Positions 57,184 through 64,000 of a stretch of DNA of 64,000 nt are shown here, piece after piece (position 1 is the stretch's first letter; each line of letters starts with the position of its first letter). This DNA comes from Chryseobacterium sp. GVT01B. Lineage in GTDB: Bacteria; Bacteroidota; Bacteroidia; Flavobacteriales; Weeksellaceae. Below the pieces are notes generated by a model. It was not told the DNA's origin. It did not search any database and was given only the letters and a program-made list of their open reading frames with translations. The stretch spans positions 124,001 through 188,000 of the forward strand of contig NZ_JAHXYI010000007.1 of assembly GCF_019970045.1 (NCBI RefSeq). The letters run 5' to 3'. The translations under genes were made by a program, and so were the position numbers.

Positions 57184-59853
57184 ATGTCAGAAAAACAGAG
57201 AATTTCAGATATTTCATGGAAAAAATGGGGCCCATATGTAAGTAACCGGGAATGGGGGCTTGTTCGTGAAGACTACAGTGAAAACGGAGATGCATGGAAT
57301 TATACCAGCCATGATACTGCTGAAGCCAAAACCTACCGTTGGGGCGAGGAAGGCATATGTGGAATCTGTGATGATCTTCAGAAACTTGTATTCTCTGTCG
57401 GATTCTGGAATAAAAAGGATAAAATGGTGAAAGAACGATTCTTTGGACTGACTAATGGACAGGGAAATCATGGTGAAGACGTAAAAGAATATTTTTATTA
57501 TCTGGATTCTACACCTACGCATTCCTACATGAAAATGCTATATAAATATCCGCAAAATATTTTCCCCTATGAAGATCTTGTAAAAACAAATGCTTCGAGA
57601 AGTAAGGATGAAACGGAATATGAACTGATTGATACCGGAATTTTTGATAACAATGAATACTTTGACATCTTTATTGAATATGCAAAAGAAAGTCAGAATG
57701 ATATTCTGGTCAGACTTACCATTATCAATAAATCTGAAAAAGAGTCTTCTCTTGTAATATTGCCTACGGTTTGGTTCAGGAATACCTGGAATTGGGGATA
57801 TGATGACTATCAGCCACAATTACATGCTGAAGATGCAGACCGCATTAAAGTAAATCATCAGGATATTGAGATTAAAAACGTGTATGCAAAACAATCGTTG
57901 AAGACCCTGTTTTGTAACAATGAAACCAATAATGAAAGACTCTACCAGTCGCAAAATGGATCAAAGTTCTGTAAAGACGGGATCAATAATTTTGTGATGA
58001 CGGGTAATTCTCAGTCTGTAAATCCAAAAAATGTAGGAACCAAAGCTTCTTTTTTTATTGATGAAGATTTTAAAGCCGGTGAATCCAGAACATTTGAATT
58101 CAGAATATCAGATAAAGATTTACGAGAGCCGTTCGGTGATTTTGAGACTCTTTTTAATCAAAGGCAGAAAGAAGCAGATGAATTTTATGCCGAAATCCAG
58201 AAAGGAATCACTTCGGAAGATGAAAAACTCGTACAAAGACAGGCTTTTGCAGGAATGTTGTGGAATAAAATGTTTTACCACTACAATGTTGAAAAATGGC
58301 TGAAAGGTGATCCGGCTGAAATGCCTCCTCCAAAATCGAGGGAAAAAATAAGAAATTATGACTGGAAGCATCTTAATAACGAACATATTATTTCCATGCC
58401 GGATAAATGGGAATATCCGTGGTATGCCACCTGGGATCTGGCGTTTCACACCATTAGTTTTTCCCTGATAGATCCGGACTTTGCAAAACATCAGCTGAAA
58501 CTTTTTCTGTTTGAATGGTATATGCACCCCAATGGACAGCTTCCCGCCTACGAATGGAACTTTAGTGACGTAAACCCTCCGGTACATGCATGGGCGGTTT
58601 TCAGAGTATTTAAAATTGATGAATATTTAAAAGATAAACCCGACCTGGAATTTTTGGAAAGTGCTTTCCAGAAATTATTGATGAACTTTACCTGGTGGGT
58701 AAATAAAAAAGATACCAATGGCAACAACATATTTGAAGGAGGTTTCTTAGGGCTTGATAATATTGGAGTTTTTGACCGGAATGCTGTTTTACCCAACGGA
58801 GAACAGCTGGAACAGTCGGATGGGACAAGCTGGATGGCTATGTTTGCCCTGAATATGATGCGGATTGCTCTGGAGCTGGCTCTTTATAATAATGTGTACG
58901 AAGAAATGGCGATGAAGTTTTTTGAGCATTTCCTGTCAATTGCCAATTCACTGGATAATATGGGGGATGAAGAATTCAGTTTGTGGGATGAACAAGATGA
59001 GTTTTTCTATGATGCCATAGCTTCTAATGACGGAACGCATATGTATTTAAGATTAAGAACCATCGTAGGACTGATCCCGATGTTTGCCGTTGAGGTTATA
59101 GATGATGAAATGATTGAAAATCTGCCCAATTTTAAGAAAAGAATGAAGTGGGTACTGGATAATAAACCGGAACTGGCTTCTCTGGTTTCAAGATGGGAAG
59201 TCAAAGGTCAGGATTCCAAGCACCTTTTGTCTTTGCTTCGTGGACACCGTTTGAAAAGATTGTTAAACAGAATGTTGAATCCGGAGGGATTTTTAAGTGA
59301 TTATGGGGTAAGAGCACTATCAAAAGAATATGAAAACAATCCTTATACTTTAACGCTGAATGAAACGGATTATAGTGTAAAATATACACCTGCAGAAAGT
59401 GACAGCGGACTTTTCGGAGGGAACAGCAACTGGCGTGGCCCGGTGTGGTTTCCGATTAATTTTTTGATTATTGATAGTCTTCAGCGTTTTTTCTTCTACT
59501 ACAGCCCCGATTTTTTAGTGGAATATCCTACAGGAAGTGGAAACTATTCAAATCTGGATCAGATAGCAGATGCTTTAAACAAAAGGCTTGCAAAGATTTT
59601 TTTAAAGGATGAAAATGGAAAAAGACCGGTTCATGGACAGTATGAAAGATTTCAGACCGATCCGGATTTTAAAGATTATATTCTGTTCTATGAATATTTT
59701 CATGGGGATAACGGCCGTGGAGTAGGAGCTTCCCACCAGACAGGCTGGACCGGACTTATTGCCAAGATCCTGCAACCAAGATTCTCCAAAAAAGAAATTG
59801 CAGAATCTGAAACTGAAATGCCCGAAGATGTTGAAAAGACAAAAGAACCATAA
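57184..59853 (+). CDS. GH63 / MGH1-like glucosidase
   Basis: The protein has 889 aa, no signal peptide, so cytoplasmic. KWEYPWYATWDLAFHTI and SNWRGPVWFPINF are the catalytic-face motifs of GH63 (alpha/alpha)6 barrels; EQSDGTSWMAMFALNMM lies between. The ATG at 57184 is preferred to a TTG 6 bp upstream. It should release glucose from an alpha-linked oligosaccharide. Confidence 0.85.
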   Translation: MSEKQRISDISWKKWGPYVSNREWGLVREDYSENGDAWNYTSHDTAEAKTYRWGEEGICGICDDLQKLVFSVGFWNKKDKMVKERFFGLTNGQGNHGEDVKEYFYYLDSTPTHSYMKMLYKYPQNIFPYEDLVKTNASRSKDETEYELIDTGIFDNNEYFDIFIEYAKESQNDILVRLTIINKSEKESSLVILPTVWFRNTWNWGYDDYQPQLHAEDADRIKVNHQDIEIKNVYAKQSLKTLFCNNETNNERLYQSQNGSKFCKDGINNFVMTGNSQSVNPKNVGTKASFFIDEDFKAGESRTFEFRISDKDLREPFGDFETLFNQRQKEADEFYAEIQKGITSEDEKLVQRQAFAGMLWNKMFYHYNVEKWLKGDPAEMPPPKSREKIRNYDWKHLNNEHIISMPDKWEYPWYATWDLAFHTISFSLIDPDFAKHQLKLFLFEWYMHPNGQLPAYEWNFSDVNPPVHAWAVFRVFKIDEYLKDKPDLEFLESAFQKLLMNFTWWVNKKDTNGNNIFEGGFLGLDNIGVFDRNAVLPNGEQLEQSDGTSWMAMFALNMMRIALELALYNNVYEEMAMKFFEHFLSIANSLDNMGDEEFSLWDEQDEFFYDAIASNDGTHMYLRLRTIVGLIPMFAVEVIDDEMIENLPNFKKRMKWVLDNKPELASLVSRWEVKGQDSKHLLSLLRGHRLKRLLNRMLNPEGFLSDYGVRALSKEYENNPYTLTLNETDYSVKYTPAESDSGLFGGNSNWRGPVWFPINFLIIDSLQRFFFYYSPDFLVEYPTGSGNYSNLDQIADALNKRLAKIFLKDENGKRPVHGQYERFQTDPDFKDYILFYEYFHGDNGRGVGASHQTGWTGLIAKILQPRFSKKEIAESETEMPEDVEKTKEP

Positions 59854-59879
59854 AAGAATTCTAGCAATCAGGAATTGGT

Positions 59880-60566
59880 CTATTCAAATATCTGCTGGAT
59901 AATTTCCAATGAAGCAGGCGTCTTGAAGTCTGTGATATGATAATGGTAGTACACGAGAAGGCTGTCCAGAAATTCTTTTCTTAATGAAGAATGGATTTTT
60001 GTAGCATACAGATTTTCGGCACAAAGTGCTTCTTTCCATAATGTAGAAATTTCTTCATTGAATTGCTGATGACAGATCACCTGGGAAAAAGTTCCGGTTT
60101 CCGGATCTAAAAATTTACCATCACCCAACAATGGAGCAACCCCTTGAATTTTTAAAACAGCCAGTAAAAAAAGCAAGTGTGCCTGATAATTTCTGCTTGT
60201 CAGTTCATTGATAAAATGATTAATGCCGGTATAGATAGGAATATTTTTATCCTCATATTTAAGGATATGACTCAAAAAATCTGAAATAAAGAAAATAACG
60301 GTATTGACTTTTATATCTGTATAAATGTCGTTATTTTTTACCAGTTCAAACTTTGAAACAGTTGGTATACCATTGCCACGGAGCGGATGTATTGAAAAAT
60401 TCAGCTGGCTCAGTGGCTGCAGTAGGGCTTTCTTTTTGTTCTTTTTAGAATAAATTCCTTTTAGAAAATAGCTTTGAAAACCCTCTTCTTCAGTAAAACA
60501 ATGCAATACAGCATCATTTTCTCCGTATTTTATAAACGAAAGTAAAAAACCGTTTTGTGAATTCAT
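59880..60566 (-). CDS. recO: DNA repair protein RecO
   Basis: The protein has 228 aa. The start NSQNGFLLSFIKYGENDAVLHCFTEEEGFQSYFLKGI is the OB-fold of RecO; a helical C-terminal domain follows. It mediates RecA loading in the RecFOR pathway. Three bp after the porZ stop, same strand. Confidence 0.88.
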   Translation of the reverse strand: MNSQNGFLLSFIKYGENDAVLHCFTEEEGFQSYFLKGIYSKKNKKKALLQPLSQLNFSIHPLRGNGIPTVSKFELVKNNDIYTDIKVNTVIFFISDFLSHILKYEDKNIPIYTGINHFINELTSRNYQAHLLFLLAVLKIQGVAPLLGDGKFLDPETGTFSQVICHQQFNEEISTLWKEALCAENLYATKIHSSLRKEFLDSLLVYYHYHITDFKTPASLEIIQQIFE

Positions 60567-60569
60567 TAA

Positions 60570-62834
60570 TTAATTGACTACTCCTATTTTGGCTGTAGCT
60601 TTATCAGACCCATCTTCATTGGTCATCAGAACAAAATACATTCCTGATGCTACTCTTACCCCTTTCTGGTTATTAAGATCCCATTCATAATAACCTCCTC
60701 TTGCTACTGCAGAGTGTACCACATTTCCTGCTGCATCTACAATTCTTATATTGGTTTTTTCTGCAAGGCCTTTGAGGGTCACTTTTCCTTTAAAATTAGA
60801 ATACACAACAGGGTTAGGATATACTACAACATCCCCGAAATTGGACGTTACATCAGCAACATCACCCTGATAGGTTACAATACCATTATACGTTACGAAA
60901 TATACTTTTCCGGTTTTCTTATCAACTTTTATATCTGTAACACTATTGGTAGGAAGAGGCGAATTTTCTTTAGTAAAATGTTTTATTGTTTTCTGACCGT
61001 CAGCAGAAAGGTAATATACACCACCGCCATCAATGGAAACCCACTTGTAGTTTCCTTCATCTACTGCAATCTGAAGAATAGCTGATTCTCTGAAAAGCTC
61101 TTCACCCAGTCCGTTTTGTTCTATGACTATAGGTTCTACTTCAGGCTGCGGGGTTTTTATTTCAGACGCAGCGTTAGACATAATTCTTAAACCACCGTCT
61201 GTACCGATCCATGCATCTCCGGACTTATCAAATGCTACCGATAAGATTCCTCCTGAACTGTTAAATCCATTAGCAGAGCCCAGAATATAATCTGAATCAT
61301 CAGAAAGGTTGGTTGCATTTTTATAATCATATACCCAAAAGTTATTAGATCTCGGCAGTGGAGTCCATAACATATTTTCATGATAAACAGTCTTTTGGAT
61401 ACCATCACTGGCAAGAACTATTTTCTTTATAAGAAAGTCATCAGAGGCTTTGTCATAGATTCCTATGGAAGGGTTTCCGTCATTAAATCCAAAAGAAACA
61501 AAAAGGTTGTTCTGAGTATCTGTTGCAAAACCTACAGGACGTCTGAGGTAGGGTTGTGCCCCAAGATTATAATATTTTACCAGTTCAAAATCTTTGCTTG
61601 TTGCATTGTATTTCATTTTATACACCCCGTTATCCAGCATTGTATAATTGGTAAAGAGAACTTCATTACTGTTATAAGGACTTATGATAGCATCCAGCAC
61701 GTTGATGAAGATTGGACGGTTGGGATTACTTTTATTGAAGAATGAAGGATAAATCCAATCTGTACCGTTGAAATAATAAAATCCAGGTTCTTGTGGCTGA
61801 ATAAACGGATGGTTGTAGTTATTTGCTCTGGCACCAGAAGAAACCAGAAGCTGATTATTATCAAAAAGATTAATATTATACGCAAAATTGAAGTAAGGAC
61901 CCGATGGTTTAAAAGTATTGTTACTTTCATCCTTGATCCCTGATAATACAGTTCCTCCAAAGATCTTTCCACCAGCTGTTATTGCGGTGTTACATTCTTC
62001 ACCAAGGCTTACCGCATTTTGTGCTACTCCGTTCGTTCCGTAGGTATATACCCGGTTGTCAGTAACAATAATATTATTTGATGTGATAACGAGGTCACGG
62101 ATATTTTCGAAACTTGTAGGAAGTTGTGTCGGAGTACCGTTGTTATAAAAATAAGCCGCTGTTGCGGATGAATATACCAGTTCAGATTCTGAATCTATAT
62201 GTTTGAATGCTCCGGGAGCTTCCGTGGTCCATGTAGAATATACCGGAAAGGTCGTATTCATCTGATGGCTCTTCAATCCTGTATTGGTTACAGAATATAC
62301 TTTATTCCCGAATATGGTTGCTTCATTACTCGCTTCATAAACTCCGCCAGTAAGGAAGAAGGTAGAATCTCCGAACTCTTTATTGTTCAGATTAAATATG
62401 GAAAGTCCATAGCCTACAGAAATGACAGCCTGATTTCCGGTTATGGAAATATGATTGATTTTTTTATTTCCGCTATAGCCGGTAGCAATAGGAATATCAA
62501 CAATATATTTGATTTCCTGTGGGGTGATAACATCCATTGAACCGTTTTCATATCCAATAAGTCCTGTTTTGGTCTGTGGATTATAGTCAAAGGCTGTTAT
62601 ACCAATATTATGCAGACCATTGGCTTTGGACAACTTCGTAATTTCTCCTGTTGATATGGTATAATAGAATATTCCGTTTTCTGTAGCTGCAATGATTTTC
62701 CCATTGTCTTCTTTCATAGCTAAGACTTTGTTGTAGGAAAATAGATCTGCCCATTTTTTTGATGAAATGACCTGAGCTTTTGTAAACTGCAGGGATGCTA
62801 AAATACCAAGAGAAATTATAGAGAGTTTTTTCAT
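60570..62834 (-). CDS. porZ: T9SS component PorZ-like two-propeller protein
   Basis: The protein has 754 aa. Signal KLSIISLGILASLQFTKA. Two tandem propellers with regulator-propeller repeats such as IIAATENGIFYY, AWIGTDGGLRIM and YKWVSIDGGGVYYL, then a type A C-terminal sorting domain (VVYPNPV..YFVLMTNEDGSDKATAKIGVV). This matches PorZ, the surface protein of the T9SS attachment complex. The recO neighbour is common for this gene in flavobacteria. Confidence 0.82.
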   Translation of the reverse strand: MKKLSIISLGILASLQFTKAQVISSKKWADLFSYNKVLAMKEDNGKIIAATENGIFYYTISTGEITKLSKANGLHNIGITAFDYNPQTKTGLIGYENGSMDVITPQEIKYIVDIPIATGYSGNKKINHISITGNQAVISVGYGLSIFNLNNKEFGDSTFFLTGGVYEASNEATIFGNKVYSVTNTGLKSHQMNTTFPVYSTWTTEAPGAFKHIDSESELVYSSATAAYFYNNGTPTQLPTSFENIRDLVITSNNIIVTDNRVYTYGTNGVAQNAVSLGEECNTAITAGGKIFGGTVLSGIKDESNNTFKPSGPYFNFAYNINLFDNNQLLVSSGARANNYNHPFIQPQEPGFYYFNGTDWIYPSFFNKSNPNRPIFINVLDAIISPYNSNEVLFTNYTMLDNGVYKMKYNATSKDFELVKYYNLGAQPYLRRPVGFATDTQNNLFVSFGFNDGNPSIGIYDKASDDFLIKKIVLASDGIQKTVYHENMLWTPLPRSNNFWVYDYKNATNLSDDSDYILGSANGFNSSGGILSVAFDKSGDAWIGTDGGLRIMSNAASEIKTPQPEVEPIVIEQNGLGEELFRESAILQIAVDEGNYKWVSIDGGGVYYLSADGQKTIKHFTKENSPLPTNSVTDIKVDKKTGKVYFVTYNGIVTYQGDVADVTSNFGDVVVYPNPVVYSNFKGKVTLKGLAEKTNIRIVDAAGNVVHSAVARGGYYEWDLNNQKGVRVASGMYFVLMTNEDGSDKATAKIGVVN

Positions 62835-62843
62835 ATTATGCGG

Positions 62844-63791
62844 TTATGCTATGCTGCTGTCTATTGCCTGATTGTTCCAGGAAATATGCTGTATGTTTTT
62901 GTTTGTATCAAAATAAAAATCTATTCTACCCAAAAGAAGACCTGCCCATCCTACCTGATTGACAAGGACGTTTTTGCCCTGTCTGTTGGTATAAGTTTGA
63001 GGTTCCGGTAAGAATGTATGAGTATGGCCTCCCAGAATAATATCAATATTTTCTGTACTGGCCGCTAAAATTTTGTCACTTATTTTATTCGGCTCATCTT
63101 TATAATCATAACCGATGTGTGAAAGACAAATCACAAGATCACATTTCTGATCTTTTTTAAGATAATTGGAATAATGCTGTGCTACATCTACCGGATCGGA
63201 ATAAACGGTTTCTCCATACTGTTTTTTACCTACAAGGCCGTCCAGTTGAATTCCCACACCGAAAATTCCTACTTTGATTCCATTCTTGTTGAAGATCTTA
63301 TATGGGGAAGTTTTTCCATCAAGAATTGTATTTTTAAAATCATAATTGGAACAGATAAAAGGAAACTTCGCATTGGGAAGTACTTTTAAAAATCCATCAA
63401 GACCATTATCAAAATCATGATTCCCCATGGTAGAGGCATCATATTTCATCATGGACATTAATTTAAACTCCAGTTCTCCTCCAAAGAAATTGAAATATGG
63501 AGTTCCCTGAAAAATATCTCCAGAATCAAGAAGCAGTACATTGCTTTCCTGATTTCTGATCTGCTGAATTAAGCTCGCCCTTCTTGCAAAACCTCCCTGG
63601 TTAGGATTCTTTGTATAGCTTGCATCGAAAGGTTCTATTCTGCTATGCTGGTCATTGGTATGAAGGATCGTCAGTTTATTTGCGGATTTTAAATCAAGAA
63701 TTTTCAACTCTTCCGCCATCATCATATTGGGAGCTAAAGCCATTGCCAAAGATCCGCCTCCTATTGCTTTTAAAAAACTTTTTCTATCCAT
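62844..63791 (-). CDS. 5'-nucleotidase-type metallophosphatase domain protein
   Basis: The protein has 315 aa. Signal start RKSFLKAIGGGSLAMALAPN. ILHTNDQHSRIEPF, LLLDSGDIFQGTPYF, MGNHDFDNGLDGF and DIILGGHTHTF are the calcineurin-fold metal motifs of UshA-type nucleotidases. It lacks the C-terminal nucleotide-binding domain, which is encoded by the gene just upstream. The two overlap by one base (TAATG). Confidence 0.88.
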   Translation of the reverse strand: MDRKSFLKAIGGGSLAMALAPNMMMAEELKILDLKSANKLTILHTNDQHSRIEPFDASYTKNPNQGGFARRASLIQQIRNQESNVLLLDSGDIFQGTPYFNFFGGELEFKLMSMMKYDASTMGNHDFDNGLDGFLKVLPNAKFPFICSNYDFKNTILDGKTSPYKIFNKNGIKVGIFGVGIQLDGLVGKKQYGETVYSDPVDVAQHYSNYLKKDQKCDLVICLSHIGYDYKDEPNKISDKILAASTENIDIILGGHTHTFLPEPQTYTNRQGKNVLVNQVGWAGLLLGRIDFYFDTNKNIQHISWNNQAIDSSIA

Positions 63792-64000
63792 TACTTCTTC
63801 CCGATAAAAATTAAACGAACATCTGAATTTACTACAACTTCAGGAGTTTTCTTAAAATAATCAATAAACAGATCTCTCATTTTAATTCCTGTTGAGATAG
63901 ATTCTCCTTTTGCAAAGAATTTCATATTGTCTCCTCCCAGTGCAAGATAGTCTGAAGTGGCAATATAATAATCTTTAGCCGGATCCACTGTTTTTCCGTT
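63791..64000 (-). CDS. 5'-nucleotidase C-terminal domain protein (5' end outside window)
   Basis: The frame is open to the window edge. YYIATSDYLALGGDNMKFF is the 5'-nucleotidase C-terminal motif that recognises the nucleoside base. It overlaps the metallophosphatase gene by one base, so a UshA-type enzyme appears to be split into two translationally coupled proteins. Confidence 0.82.
   Translation of the reverse strand, partial: NGKTVDPAKDYYIATSDYLALGGDNMKFFAKGESISTGIKMRDLFIDYFKKTPEVVVNSDVRLIFIGKK

Overview
The window reads as a chromosomal segment of an AT-rich member of the Bacteroidota, most likely a Chryseobacterium-like flavobacterium (Weeksellaceae). The signs are promoters of the form TAnnTTTG just upstream of starts, type IX secretion features (C-terminal sorting domain, PorZ), malate:quinone oxidoreductase, Bacteroidota-type lipoproteins, and dense families of AT-rich intergenic palindromes. 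No rRNA, CRISPR array, phage structural genes or complete insertion sequence were seen. All assignments come from reading the sequence; no database search was run.

Region 1 (1-5018) is the 3' part of a translationally coupled operon that looks like the vWA / beta-propeller / TPR part of a MoxR-vWA-bpX 'ternary' conflict system. Region 2 (5263-16242) is an unusual RNA island: two tiny ORFs with their own terminators, about 18 tRNA or tRNA-like genes (several aberrant) interleaved with five copies of a hairpin RNA and AT-rich palindromic spacers, followed by genes for RNA handling and repair (YkuK-type RNase H fold, cREC cyclic-phosphate domain, DinB-like, T4 Rnl2-type RNA ligase, metallo-beta-lactamase nuclease, calcineurin-like phosphoesterase, two DEDDh exonucleases, a Pif1/RecD-type helicase).

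Region 3 (16648-27550) holds a large helical-repeat protein with a SWIM zinc-finger partner, then a Ro60/Rsr (TROVE) operon. The operon is followed by a cluster of Y-RNA-like transcripts. In these, a T arm, a capped acceptor hairpin and a D arm occur in circularly permuted tRNA order between a shared 5' box (AGTGYCGT) and a shared 3' end (CCTTGTTTT). Three promoters in this locus carry the same direct repeat (TRCGYA-N7-TGCGYA) exactly 9 nt upstream of the -7 element. Together, regions 2 and 3 look like an RNA surveillance, repair and tRNA-replacement locus, and this is the most interesting part of the window.

Region 4 (28161-38944) has a SulP transporter, a 102-bp tandem repeat, a second EF-G behind a candidate leader-peptide/terminator attenuator, and a tellurium-resistance-type (Ter) stress operon (HAD, PRTase, TerD, TelA, unknown, TerD, TerC). 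Region 5 (39002-64000) is mainly chromosomal metabolism and cell-surface genes: TetR and Rrf2 regulators with visible operators, an RCC1-repeat T9SS cargo, a catalase-like protein, FKBP, lipoproteins, an M23 peptidase, GpsA, Mqo, an AadS-like nucleotidyltransferase, a GMC oxidoreductase, an SDR, a GH63 glucosidase, RecO, PorZ and a split 5'-nucleotidase pair running off the window end.
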